The position numbers were made by a program, and so were the translations under genes. A stretch of 64,000 nt of DNA, from assembly GCF_028747985.1 (NCBI RefSeq), contig NZ_CP118108.1, positions 503,001 to 567,000 of the forward strand. Reading direction: 5' to 3'. The notes under the pieces were generated by a model. It was not told the DNA's origin, did no database searches, and saw nothing but the letters and a program-made list of their open reading frames with translations. Shown piece by piece: positions 9,638-17,957 of the stretch; the stretch's first letter is position 1; each line of letters opens with the position of its first letter. Origin of the DNA: Paenibacillus urinalis (lineage in GTDB: Bacteria > Bacillota > Bacilli > Paenibacillales > Paenibacillaceae).

Positions 9638-11527
9638 TTGGCTCACGCTCATACGGTTAAACGGTATACGGGAATTATGGATTGGCTGACGACCGTTGAC
9701 CACAAAAAAATCGCGATTCTTTACTTGGCGGCAGGAGGCTTGTTCTTCGGGATCGGTGGAATTGAAGCTATTCTGATTCGTCTTCAATTAATTATTCCTT
9801 ACAATGAATTAATGACTACCCAGACATTTAATGAAATGATTACAATGCATGGAACGACAATGATCTTCCTCGGCGTTATGCCGATCATATTCGCACTGAT
9901 GAATGCGGTGCTACCGCTGCAGATCGGGGCAAGGGACGTTGCGTTTCCTTTTCTGAACTCGCTCGGCTTCTGGACCTTTCTGTTCGGGGGATTGCTGCTT
10001 AATCTGAGCTGGTTGATGGGTGGTGCTCCGGACGCAGGTTGGACATCCTATGTCCCGCTATCAAGCACGGAGTACAGCAAAACGCACGGTGTCGATTTCT
10101 ACACCATCGGTCTCCAGATTGCAGGTCTTGGCACGCTGATCGGGGGCATCAACTTCCTTGCTACGATTATTACGATGCGTGCACCCGGGATGTCTTTTAT
10201 GAGAATGCCGATGTTTGCCTGGACGACATTTATAACATCCGCCATTATTCTGTTTGCTTTCCCAGCCATTACGGTGGGTCTTGTTCTACTAACCTTTGAC
10301 CGAATCCTCGGAGCTAACTTCTTCGATGTTGCAGGTGGAGGTAACCCGGTATTATGGCAGCATATTTTCTGGATCTTCGGTCACCCTGAAGTATATATCC
10401 TGATTCTGCCGGCATTCGGAATCATTTCCGAAGTTATTCCGACCTTCTCCAGAAAGAGATTGTTCGGTTACAGCTCCATGGTATTTGCAACAATTCTGAT
10501 TGCGTTCCTTGGCTTCATGGTTTGGGCGCATCATATGTTTACAACAGGGATGGGTACGGTAGCGAATGCCTTGTTCTCGATCTCAACAATGCTGATTGCG
10601 GTACCTACGGGGATCAAGATCTTTAACTGGCTGTTTACAATGTGGGGCGGACAAATCCGGTTCACGTCTGCGAATCTGTACGCGATCGGCTTTGTTCCTA
10701 CCTTTGTCATGGGCGGGGTAACCGGCGTCATGCTCGCCTCTGCACCGGCAGACTTTCAGTTCCATGATACATATTTTGTCGTCGCGCACTTTCATTACGT
10801 CATTGTAGGTGGCCTTGTCCTTGGACTGTTCTCCGGTCTGCACTACTGGTGGCCGAAGATGTTCGGGCGTGTGCTCGCAGAGGGACTGGGCAAGATTACG
10901 TTCTGGATCTTCATTATCGGCTTCCATCTTACGTTCTTCGTTCAGCACTTCCTCGGTCTGATGGGGATGCAGCGGCGGGTTGCAACCTATGCACCGAATC
11001 AGGGCTTTGACATGCTGAACCTGATCAGTACGGTTGGTGCACTCATGATGGGTGTAGGTGTCATTTTGTTCCTGGTGAATATCGTTAAGACTTCACTGAA
11101 GCCTGCTGATGCTGGCAACGATCCTTGGGAGGATGGACGTACACTGGAATGGACGATTCCTTCTCCTCCGCCAGAATACAACTTTAAACAGACTCCGCTC
11201 GTACGTGGAATTGATGCTTACTGGAAAGAGAAGATGGCTGGCCATTCAGAGATGACTCCGGCTGAGCCGGTCGGACCGATCCATATGCCTTCGGCGACCA
11301 TATTACCGTTTCTAATGTCCGTAGGGATATTCATCGCGGGTCTCGGTCTGATGTTTACGAATGATGACTTCGGCAATGCATTTATGAATTTTATGTTCAA
11401 TAACTATATTGTCGTCATTATTGGTCTGGGGATTACTTTCGGTTGTATGATCGTTCGCTCACTCTATGACGACCATGGATGGCATATTGAGCCTGAGGAA
11501 CTGGAAGATAAGGGGGCAAAAGCATGA
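9638..11527 (+). CDS. ctaD: cytochrome c oxidase subunit I
   Basis: 629 residues from TTG 9638, which has AAGGAGGT at the right distance; TTG 9617 lies before that site and TTG 9632 is too close. It carries the heme-copper oxidase marks: the heme a histidine in ITMHGTTMIF, the CuB site in IFGHPEVYI with the cross-linked His-Tyr pair, the HH pair in VWAHHMFTTG, and the heme a3/heme a histidines in HDTYFVVAHFHYV. It has 12-14 TM helices. It reduces oxygen to water and pumps protons. It overlaps ctaE by 4 bases. Confidence 0.97.
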   Translation: MAHAHTVKRYTGIMDWLTTVDHKKIAILYLAAGGLFFGIGGIEAILIRLQLIIPYNELMTTQTFNEMITMHGTTMIFLGVMPIIFALMNAVLPLQIGARDVAFPFLNSLGFWTFLFGGLLLNLSWLMGGAPDAGWTSYVPLSSTEYSKTHGVDFYTIGLQIAGLGTLIGGINFLATIITMRAPGMSFMRMPMFAWTTFITSAIILFAFPAITVGLVLLTFDRILGANFFDVAGGGNPVLWQHIFWIFGHPEVYILILPAFGIISEVIPTFSRKRLFGYSSMVFATILIAFLGFMVWAHHMFTTGMGTVANALFSISTMLIAVPTGIKIFNWLFTMWGGQIRFTSANLYAIGFVPTFVMGGVTGVMLASAPADFQFHDTYFVVAHFHYVIVGGLVLGLFSGLHYWWPKMFGRVLAEGLGKITFWIFIIGFHLTFFVQHFLGLMGMQRRVATYAPNQGFDMLNLISTVGALMMGVGVILFLVNIVKTSLKPADAGNDPWEDGRTLEWTIPSPPPEYNFKQTPLVRGIDAYWKEKMAGHSEMTPAEPVGPIHMPSATILPFLMSVGIFIAGLGLMFTNDDFGNAFMNFMFNNYIVVIIGLGITFGCMIVRSLYDDHGWHIEPEELEDKGAKA

Positions 11528-12150
11528 CAAACCCACACGCAGAAGCTGTAAATGGTCAGCTGCCTCATGAACCGGAAAAAGCAACGCTGGAGGGCCGCAA
11601 CAAGATTCTTGGCTTCTGGCTATTCATGGGTGGAGAAGCAGTTCTGTTCGGTACGCTATTCGCGACCTTCCTGGCGCTTCGCAACCAGACACTGGATGGG
11701 CCAACAGCAAATGATCTGTTTCATCTTCCCTTGGTTGCAGCGGCAACCTTCACTCTGCTGGTGAGCAGCTTGACGAGCGTATTTGCGATTCAGGCGATGC
11801 ATAAGCATAACGTCAAAGCGCTCATTAGCTGGCTCGGCGTTACCATTCTGCTTGGACTCGTCTTTCTAGGTATCGAAATCTATGAGTTCTACGAATATGT
11901 TGTTCATAAAGAATTTGGTATGACAACGAGCGCATTCAGTTCGGCGTTCTACACGCTGGTCGGCTTTCACGGGGCTCACGTTGCCTTCGGTCTAGGCTGG
12001 ATCGGACTTCTCATTGGACAGCTGTACAAAAAAGGATTAACGGTCGTAACCGCACCGAAGATTTATGTGTCGGCGATCTACTGGCACTTTATCGACGTGG
12101 TCTGGGTCTTCATCTTTACGGTCGTATATCTGCTTGGGAAGGTGGTTTAA
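11524..12150 (+). CDS. ctaE: cytochrome c oxidase subunit III
   Basis: 208 residues, five TM helices. Typical subunit III segments are GFWLFMGGEAVLFGTLFATFLALRN near the N-terminus, GFHGAHVAFGLGWIGLLIGQ, and the C-terminal YWHFIDVVWVFIFTVVYLLG. It starts inside the ctaD stop codon (4-base overlap), consistent with coupled translation. The subunit supports stability and proton uptake of subunit I. Confidence 0.95.
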   Translation: MTNPHAEAVNGQLPHEPEKATLEGRNKILGFWLFMGGEAVLFGTLFATFLALRNQTLDGPTANDLFHLPLVAAATFTLLVSSLTSVFAIQAMHKHNVKALISWLGVTILLGLVFLGIEIYEFYEYVVHKEFGMTTSAFSSAFYTLVGFHGAHVAFGLGWIGLLIGQLYKKGLTVVTAPKIYVSAIYWHFIDVVWVFIFTVVYLLGKVV

Positions 12151-12153
12151 TCC

Positions 12154-12480
12154 ATGGCGGGTAATGGTCAATCAAGCTCGGGCGCGGAAGGTGTTAAGCA
12201 TCGCCATCGTCCGGAGGGACCGGAGAAGCATATTGTTGCCTTTATATTCTCGATTGCGCTTACGCTAATTGCATTTGCTGCAGTGGCTGCCGGCGGTGTG
12301 AATAATACGTTTACGATTATTATTTTGCTGGTCATGGCTGTGCTTCAGGTCATTATTCAGATGGCATATTGGATGCATATGAAGGACAAAGGGCATCTGA
12401 TCCCGCTCATCTTTATGGCATTCGGATTCTTCGTGGCCTTTACGGCCATTATTACCGCCTTATTGTGGATGTGGTGGTAA
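12154..12480 (+). CDS. ctaF: cytochrome c oxidase subunit IV
   Basis: 108 residues starting 3 bases after ctaE. A charged N-terminus (GVKHRHRPEGPEKHIVAFIFSIALTLIAF) leads into three TM helices, with the conserved IQMAYWMHMKDKGH segment of the CtaF/CyoD-like subunit IV family. It is an accessory membrane subunit of the aa3/caa3 complex. A hairpin terminator follows immediately, before ctaG. Confidence 0.92.
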   Translation: MAGNGQSSSGAEGVKHRHRPEGPEKHIVAFIFSIALTLIAFAAVAAGGVNNTFTIIILLVMAVLQVIIQMAYWMHMKDKGHLIPLIFMAFGFFVAFTAIITALLWMWW

Positions 12481-12490
12481 GTGAGGCAAG

Positions 12491-12517
12491 AAGGCGGCGA
12501 ATCTTTCGCCGCCTTTT
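12491..12517 (+). terminator. terminator or attenuator between ctaF and ctaG
   Basis: An 11-bp perfect stem (AAGGCGGCGAA / TTCGCCGCCTT) with a 3-base loop, ending in TTTT. It probably lowers expression of ctaG and the DUF420 gene relative to the structural subunits. Confidence 0.75.
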
Positions 12518-12581
12518 CGAATTTTCGTAAAGCCAATCATTACCATTCTTCTACGCGGAGTAAGGCAGGAGGAGGAGAGTC

Positions 12582-13490
12582 ATGCTCGGTCTACAATATT
12601 TCAGCTTTAATGATCTGTGGAGCCCGCTGTTTTTGGCTTTTATGATTATGATGACTGCACTTTATTTTGTTGTGATTGGTCCGGTTGCCGAGAAGGCAAG
12701 AGGAAGTGAGAAGGCAACGACACGGCAAAAAGTGATGTTTCTATGCGGGATGCTCATCTTGTATATGGCACAGGGCGGTCCGATCAGCTTGTTTGGCCAT
12801 ACGATGTTTACCTTCCATATGCTTAGCATGGCCTTATCCTATATTGCGGCACCACCTCTCATTATGAGAGGAATCCCGGCATGGGTCTGGCGTAAAGCGC
12901 TGGATTATCGTCCTGTTCGGTGGTTTTCATTTCTTGCCCATCCGATCGTAGCGGCACTGCTGTTTAATGGACTATTCTCCTTCTATCACATTCCGGTCAT
13001 TCATGATTACGTCATGCTCAATTTCACCGTGCACCGGCTGTATTACATCGTCTTGTTCATTACTGCCATGCTGATGTGGGGATCGCTAGTGCATCCGATA
13101 CCGGAGCGGGACAGGGGATCAGGTTTACACAAGATCGGATATATCTTCCTCAACATGGTGCTGCTTACGCCAGCCTGCGGACTGATTATTTTCGCCTCAG
13201 AATCTATCTATGAGACCTATAGCAATCCTAATGCTTGGGTAGCAGCGATGGGATACTGTGTATCACCAGAAACGCAGCTTCGCCTGCAGGGTCTCGGAGG
13301 CCCTTCGTTCTTCAATTTCCTGTCAACCGCACAGCAGGATCAGCAGGTCGGCGGCATTGTGATGAAGATGATCCAGGAGCTGATATTCGGCGTGATGCTG
13401 GCATACGTGTTCTTTCAGTGGTATCGGAAGGAAAGTCAGGAGGATGACGAGAATATTCCCTTACAAGTATCAGGCAGAACTGAAGCATAA
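12582..13490 (+). CDS. ctaG: cytochrome c oxidase assembly factor CtaG (caa3_CtaG family)
   Basis: 302 residues with about seven TM helices. Starts at ATG 12582 after AGGAGGAGAG. Conserved segments include YMAQGGPISLFGHTMFTFHMLSMALSYIAAPPLIMRGIP and WRKALDYRPVRWF, characteristic of Bacillales CtaG. It is thought to act in building the CuB or CuA centre of caa3 oxidase. It lies beyond the ctaF terminator but in the same order as in Bacillus. Confidence 0.92.
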   Translation: MLGLQYFSFNDLWSPLFLAFMIMMTALYFVVIGPVAEKARGSEKATTRQKVMFLCGMLILYMAQGGPISLFGHTMFTFHMLSMALSYIAAPPLIMRGIPAWVWRKALDYRPVRWFSFLAHPIVAALLFNGLFSFYHIPVIHDYVMLNFTVHRLYYIVLFITAMLMWGSLVHPIPERDRGSGLHKIGYIFLNMVLLTPACGLIIFASESIYETYSNPNAWVAAMGYCVSPETQLRLQGLGGPSFFNFLSTAQQDQQVGGIVMKMIQELIFGVMLAYVFFQWYRKESQEDDENIPLQVSGRTEA

Positions 13491-13570
13491 AGGTGTCTAT
13501 AAGGGCGATCGATTCACGAAGGCATTCAAGGAACGACTACAAGCAGGTGAAGACTCGAGGGGGAAGAGAC

Positions 13571-14035
13571 ATGGACTTGGATTTCATACTGCCAACACTA
13601 AGCACCGCCTTTATTGTGATCAGTGCGGTGCTGGTAGGGATTGGCTGGTATCTCATCGTAAAGGGTAAACGAGAGGCACATAAGAAAATGATGATTGCCG
13701 GAGCTTGGGCAGCGATCCTGTTTTTTATCATCTATTCTTCCCGTACCTTTATTGTTGGTAATACCTCGTGGGGTGGACCAGATGATTTGAAGCTGTTCTA
13801 CCATGTATTTTTGATTTTTCATATTATTTTGGCAACAGTGGCTGCTGTATTCGGGATTACGACCCTGGTCTGGGGCTTCAAGGAGAAATATGCGAAGCAT
13901 CGGAAGCTCGGGAGAGTGACCTCAATGGTATGGTTTTTTACAGCCATTACCGGGGTTGTTGTCTATACGCTTCTCTATGTGATGTATCCGGGCGGTCATA
14001 CCAAGCCTGTATGGGAAGTCATTATAGGTGCTTAG
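13571..14035 (+). CDS. DUF420 membrane protein (YozB-like)
   Basis: 154 residues from ATG 13571, preceded by GAGGGGGAAGAG; the longer frame from 13493 has no site. Four hydrophobic helices and conserved histidines (KREAHKKMMIAGAWAAILFFIIYSSR, LKLFYHVFLIFHIILA, KYAKHRKLGRVT) match DUF420. This family often sits next to cytochrome oxidase genes and is suspected to act in heme or copper handling during oxidase assembly; that role is an inference. It is the last gene of the cta operon. Confidence 0.85.
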   Translation: MDLDFILPTLSTAFIVISAVLVGIGWYLIVKGKREAHKKMMIAGAWAAILFFIIYSSRTFIVGNTSWGGPDDLKLFYHVFLIFHIILATVAAVFGITTLVWGFKEKYAKHRKLGRVTSMVWFFTAITGVVVYTLLYVMYPGGHTKPVWEVIIGA

Positions 14036-14113
14036 GATGATTCACATGATTAAATATTCGTAGCATATAGCATTTATCAGGTTAAATTATTGAAGAGAAT
14101 ATAAACTTGTTTT

Positions 14114-14159
14114 AAAAAGGCCCGCCAACAACATGTTCATATTGTTGGCGGGCCTTTTT
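14114..14159. terminator. bidirectional terminator between DUF420 and asd
   Basis: A long perfect stem (AAAAAGGCCCGCCAACAA / TTGTTGGCGGGCCTTTTT) with a short loop. T runs on both strands serve the two convergent units. Confidence 0.88.
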
Positions 14160-14180
14160 CTATAGGTAAAGACATTGAAA

Positions 14181-15224
14181 TTAAATAAGATCCTGTTCCA
14201 TCAGGCTGTGGGCGATTTGGAGTGAATTCCACGCAGCGCCTTTGAGCAGGTTATCAGAAACGATCCATAGATGGAATCCATTAGGAATATCCGGGTCCTT
14301 GCGGATTCGTCCGACGAATACATCAGGGCTTCCTGCTGCCTGCAGCGGCGTGGGGTATAACTGCTCTGAAGGGTTATCCTGTACGACAACACCAGGTGAT
14401 CGGGACAGCAGCTCACGAATTTCACTCACGGACGCAGGAGCTGCCAGCTCAATGTATACAGATTCGGAATGGCCAGTGACGACAGGAACGCGAACACAGG
14501 TTGCAGCCATTTTTAAGAAGGGCAGCTCCATGATTTTTTTTGTTTCATCCATCATCTTCTGCTCTTCGAAGCTATAGTCATTGTCTGTGAATACATCGAC
14601 CTGGGGCAGAACGTTGAATGCTATCGGATAATGCTTTTTATCTTTTTTGGCAGGCAGCAGGTTAGCTTGAGCAGGTTCTCCCTGAAGAGAGGCTTGCGCT
14701 TGGGACAGCAGCTCGGTTATAGCCCCGACACCTGAACCCGATACGGCCTGATAGGTGGAGACGATAATACGTTCGAGACCGTAAGTGTGGTGTATAGGTG
14801 TAAGAGCAGTGACCATTTGCAGGGCAGAGCAGTTCGGTACGGATACGATGCCTTGGTGGGTCTGCAGCACATGTGGATTGACCTCAGGAACCACTAACGG
14901 CACTTCCTTATGCATACGGAATTCACTTGTATTATCTATAACGATCGCGCCGCTTCTCACCGCAATAGGCACGAATTGCCTTGACACCTCACCGCCAGCG
15001 CTGAAAAAGGCGATATCTACATCTTCAAAGCTGGACGCTGTCAGCTCTTCACACGGGATTTGTTCATCTCGAAACGAGATGAGTGTGCCTGCAGATCTCC
15101 GAGAGGAGAGCAGCTTCAATTGACCGATTGCAAAATGTGTATCTTGTTCAAGCAGTTCCTTAATTTTAGTTCCGACAGCTCCGGTAGCGCCGACGATTGC
15201 CACATGGTACTCTGTTTTTTTCAT
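14181..15224 (-). CDS. asd: aspartate-semialdehyde dehydrogenase (stand-alone copy)
   Basis: 347 residues, full length. The NADP-binding GATGAVG is at residues 12-18, the catalytic Cys132 in VPNCSALQM, and the acid/base His252 in VTGHSESV; the dimerisation segment ends in VSDNLLKGAAWNSLQIA. It reduces aspartyl phosphate to the semialdehyde for lysine, threonine and methionine synthesis. The active-site motif reads NCSA, where most family members have NCST. Bacillales usually keep asd beside dapA, dapG or spoVF genes; none is here, so this may be a second paralog. It lies divergent from a truncated LysR gene. Confidence 0.88.
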   Translation of the reverse strand: MKKTEYHVAIVGATGAVGTKIKELLEQDTHFAIGQLKLLSSRRSAGTLISFRDEQIPCEELTASSFEDVDIAFFSAGGEVSRQFVPIAVRSGAIVIDNTSEFRMHKEVPLVVPEVNPHVLQTHQGIVSVPNCSALQMVTALTPIHHTYGLERIIVSTYQAVSGSGVGAITELLSQAQASLQGEPAQANLLPAKKDKKHYPIAFNVLPQVDVFTDNDYSFEEQKMMDETKKIMELPFLKMAATCVRVPVVTGHSESVYIELAAPASVSEIRELLSRSPGVVVQDNPSEQLYPTPLQAAGSPDVFVGRIRKDPDIPNGFHLWIVSDNLLKGAAWNSLQIAHSLMEQDLI

Positions 15225-15669
15225 GGATTAATGGTCCTCCTCACATCTTGAATTCATTCATTGTAATACAGCAGATGGTATAATGATCATCAGAAGATCC
15301 GATAAGGTTGTTCGCAAAGGATGATATAAAAGGAGCACCGCTATGGATATCAAGCATGTCAAAACATTTTGTGCTGTAGTGAAGCACGGAGGCTTCTCCA
15401 AAGCGGCAGAAGCGCTTAGCTATGCGCAATCCACCGTTACGATGCATATTCAGTCCTTGGAGCAGGATTTGAGCTTGCGTCTGTTTGACCGTCTTGGCAA
15501 GAAGACGATCCTGACTGAGCCGGGTGAACGATTTTACCAGTATGCCATTGAGCTGCTTGTCATCTATGAGAAGGCGAAGGAGATATCCAGAGAGAAGCAC
15601 GAAGTGGCCGGAAGCCTGAGCATTACAGCGAATGAATCGGTTGCTGTATATCTACTGCCTGGGATACTC

Positions 15670-15681
15670 AAGAGGTTGACT
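15670..15681 (+). repeat. direct repeat, left copy
   Basis: AAGAGGTTGACT, identical to 15747-15758, 77 bases apart. This copy lies in the broken LysR gene. Confidence 0.7.
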
Positions 15682-15702
15682 ACTTTTCCATATACAAACA
15701 CA

Positions 15703-15741
15703 AAGAATGTAACGCTTAAAGGCGGGTACATTCTTTTTTTT
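15703..15741 (+). terminator. terminator-like hairpin at the LysR break
   Basis: AAGAATGTA pairs with TACATTCTT, followed by a run of eight T. It lies inside the last codons of the truncated LysR frame and just upstream of the next promoter. Confidence 0.7.
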
Positions 15742-15746
15742 ACAAA

Positions 15747-15758
15747 AAGAGGTTGACT
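15747..15758 (+). repeat. direct repeat, right copy
   Basis: AAGAGGTTGACT, the same 12 bases as 15670-15681. Its TTGACT doubles as the -35 box of the ABC-operon promoter. Confidence 0.7.
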
Positions 15759-15800
15759 TGGTATGAGCTTAGTTTGTATAGTGTGTATAAATATATATAC
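15753..15800 (+). promoter_or_regulatory. promoter and candidate YtrA-type operator of the ABC operon
   Basis: TTGACT (15753-15758) and TATAGT (15777-15782) are separated by 18 bases. Directly downstream, at 15783-15800, lies an 18-base near-palindrome, GTGTATA-AATA-TATATAC. Its position over the start site fits repression by the GntR/YtrA-family protein encoded in the operon; autoregulation of this kind is known for YtrA. The regulator-site link is inferred. Confidence 0.55.
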
Positions 15801-15837
15801 AGTAATCACACCTGGAATGGTGAGGAGGATATACAGC

Positions 15838-16556
15838 ATGAGTTCGAAAGTAAGGAAGCAAGCTTGGTGGATGACGAGGCAGGAAATGGGGCGAGATTGG
15901 CTTCAATGGATCTGGACTCTGTTGTTCACAGCGTATGCGGCAATTATGTGCGGCGCCTCCATGCATGAAGCACTGAAGGATAAAGGCTATACGTTAATGG
16001 GAGATAACTTCTTCCTTATATTCGTCCCATTCTTAGGCTTTTTATTCTCAAGAAGGTCCTTTCGTTATTTACAGGAGGACTCATATACACAGATGCTTGC
16101 TTATATGAGACGGATTCCTGTTCCTGTGGATGCCCTTCTCTTGAATCGTATCATTCAAATGCAATCACTTTTGTAATTAACGGAATTGCATTCTTCAGCT
16201 TGATCTATGTAGCAGCTCTTCGAGGAGAGCAATTTGGACTATCGGGGGTCCTGGCGTTCACAATCATGTGGATTGGGTACGGGCTGTTCATTAACTCGAT
16301 CTACTTCTACTGGGAATTTAATTGCAGCGGCAAGCGATATTTTGTTCAAACCATGGCTCTGATGCTATTCACTCTGCTCGTATCATTGCTAGCTGCGATG
16401 TTCGACCAGAATTTGATTAAAATTACACTTCAGCAAAGTGCGGATTATGGTTTATTATCGCCGATGATGTGGGGGATACTGCTCATCGCTGCAGCCAGTC
16501 TTACGATCAGCTTCAAGTTGACTCGTAGACAATTGTTACAAAGGGATTTGAGTTAA
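15838..16556 (+). pseudogene. ABC-type membrane protein, interrupted by a one-base frameshift
   Basis: ATG 15838 (after GAGGAGGAT) opens a frame that stops at 16176; the other half continues in a different frame from about 16177 to 16556. Restoring one T in the TTTT at about 16169-16172 gives a single frame of about 239 residues. The joined protein has about six hydrophobic helices (DWLQWIWTLLFTAYAAIM; FFLIFVPFLGFLF; AFFSLIYVAAL; LAFTIMWIGYGLFINSIYFYW; YFVQTMALMLFTLLVSLLAA; MMWGILLIAAASLTISF). The T5-to-T4 contraction could be a real mutation, a phase-variable site or a sequencing error. It lies first in the GntR-ABC operon and is probably the permease partner of the ATPase at 17034. Confidence 0.75.
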
Positions 16557-16579
16557 GGAAGCAGGACGGAGACGAACAA

Positions 16580-16633
16580 ATGAGAACAATGAAGGATGAA
16601 CCTATACAGGCTGAGGGGGTGCGCAACCTGTGA
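16580..16633 (+). CDS. possible 17-codon leader ORF overlapping the GntR start
   Basis: ATG 16580 with a weak GGAG upstream encodes MRTMKDEPIQAEGVRNL. Its TGA overlaps the GTG start of the next gene as GTGA, a layout that allows translational coupling. No other support; it may be fortuitous. Confidence 0.2.
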   Translation: MRTMKDEPIQAEGVRNL

Positions 16634-17037
16634 ATATACCTATTCAAATTAACGAGAACAGTGCGGAGCCCTTGTACCATCAGATTGAAAGTCAGCTACG
16701 TTCACTAATTATATCCGGTCAGGTTAAGGAGGGAACGCTATTGCCGTCTATTCGTGAATTCGCAGGCAGTCTAAGCTGCAGTGTAATTACCGTGCGAAGA
16801 GTGTATCAGGATCTGGAGAATGAAGGGCTTCTTCGTACAAAACAAGGCACGGGCACTTTCGTAGCTGAAGTCGGAATGAAGGAGCGAAACGAGTTCAAGC
16901 TGACGGCAGTTAAGGAGGCGCTTGTTCAGGCAGCCAAGGTTGGCATCTCCGTTGGCAGTACGAAGGAAGAGCTGACCGCATGGTTTAGTGAGGTGCTCCG
17001 TGAGGTCTACGATGGTAAGGAGGAGAAGCAGTCATGA
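16630..17037 (+). CDS. GntR-family regulator, YtrA subfamily
   Basis: 135 residues from GTG 16630 (AGGGGGTG upstream). Residues 8-75 form the GntR winged helix (AEPLYHQIESQLRSLIISGQVKEGTLLPSIREFAGSLSCSVITVRRVYQDLENEGLL), ending in the KQGTGTFVAE wing. The short C-terminal helix pair of about 50 residues is diagnostic of the YtrA subfamily, whose members sit in ABC-transporter operons and repress them. It overlaps the ATPase gene by 4 bases (ATGA). The candidate operator is at 15783-15800. In related bacteria such operons respond to cell-wall-active antibiotics; the signal here is not known. Confidence 0.88.
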   Translation: MNIPIQINENSAEPLYHQIESQLRSLIISGQVKEGTLLPSIREFAGSLSCSVITVRRVYQDLENEGLLRTKQGTGTFVAEVGMKERNEFKLTAVKEALVQAAKVGISVGSTKEELTAWFSEVLREVYDGKEEKQS

Positions 17038-17957
17038 CAGAAGCTCCCGTAATAACAATGAAAGAGGTATATAAATCCCGAAAAGAGAAAACGATCGGGC
17101 CCATTAATATGGAGCTGGCCGAGGGATATATATATGCCATAGTAGGTCATAACGGATCGGGCAAGAGCACGCTGCTCAATATGCTGCAGAAGATTGTCAT
17201 GCCTGATTCGGGGAGGATCCTCTGGTACGGAAGTGAAGTGGAAGGAGAGCTTCCACCAGAGCTTCGAGAGAAGATCAGTTCGGTAACAGAGAAATCCATT
17301 CTAGATGAAGATCATATGACGGCAATGGAAGCGGCTGAATTTCGGGCTTATTGGTATCCCAATTGGAACCAAGGTTTGTTCGAAGAACTGCTGAGCAAGT
17401 TTGAGGTTCCTACCAAGTCCAAGCTGAAGAAGATGTCGAAGGGGGAGCGCAGAAAATATGAAATTGCAGCAGCGCTTGCCGTACAGCCTAGGCTGCTCAT
17501 CCTGGATGAACCTTCTTCGGGACTGGACCCCTTCTCTTGGAAGCAGATGATAACAGAACTCCAGCGCTATATGGATCTAGGGAATACGACTGTCATCATT
17601 GCAACTCATATCCTTGATGAAATCCGTCGGCTTGCTGACTATATTATCCTCATGCATCGAGGGCATACCCTCGGGATGGTGGAGAAAGATCTGCTTCTGG
17701 ACAGCTGGAGAGAAATTTGGTACGAGGGTGATATGAAGCCGGCGCATCTGCCGGGAGTTGTGGATTGGTCAGAGGAGACCGGGCGTATCCGCCGTATTGT
17801 GACGACACATACGAGCGACGTCATGGAAATTCTATCCGAATCCGGCATTACACCAGTGAAGGCCCGAATTCTAGAGCTGGATGAAATATTGGCCTATTGG
17901 ATTGAAGGATATGGTCCGGCAGGCTGGGAGACGAAAAAGGGGGAGAAGATACGATGA
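17034..17957 (+). CDS. ABC transporter ATP-binding protein (YtrB-like)
   Basis: 307 residues. Walker A GHNGSGKST at about residues 39-47, a divergent signature MSKGERRK in place of LSGGQ, Walker B LLILDEPSSGLDP, and the switch His in ATHILDE. After the ATPase core a roughly 80-residue tail (VVDWSEETGRIRRIVTTHTSDVMEIL) resembles the regulatory C-terminus of drug- and peptide-exporting ABC-2 ATPases. It overlaps both neighbours by 4 bases, so it is part of the operon. Its likely membrane partner is the frameshifted gene at 15838. Confidence 0.88.
   Translation: MTEAPVITMKEVYKSRKEKTIGPINMELAEGYIYAIVGHNGSGKSTLLNMLQKIVMPDSGRILWYGSEVEGELPPELREKISSVTEKSILDEDHMTAMEAAEFRAYWYPNWNQGLFEELLSKFEVPTKSKLKKMSKGERRKYEIAAALAVQPRLLILDEPSSGLDPFSWKQMITELQRYMDLGNTTVIIATHILDEIRRLADYIILMHRGHTLGMVEKDLLLDSWREIWYEGDMKPAHLPGVVDWSEETGRIRRIVTTHTSDVMEILSESGITPVKARILELDEILAYWIEGYGPAGWETKKGEKIR

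Larger units (their letters stand above)
15343..15756 (+). pseudogene. truncated LysR-family regulator
   Basis: 137 residues against about 290-300 for the family. Residues 1-60 are an intact LysR winged helix (MDIKHVKTFCAVVKHGGFSKAAEALSYAQSTVTMHIQSLEQDLSLRLFDR), followed by the linker helix and the first strand of the effector domain (GSLSITANESVAVYLLPGILKRL). From about residue 109 the sequence turns into non-family residues encoded by a terminator-like hairpin. The whole effector-binding part is missing. It lies 118 bases from the divergent asd gene, the usual position for a LysR regulator and its target. A short DNA-binding fragment could still be made, but it is probably a remnant. Confidence 0.75.
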
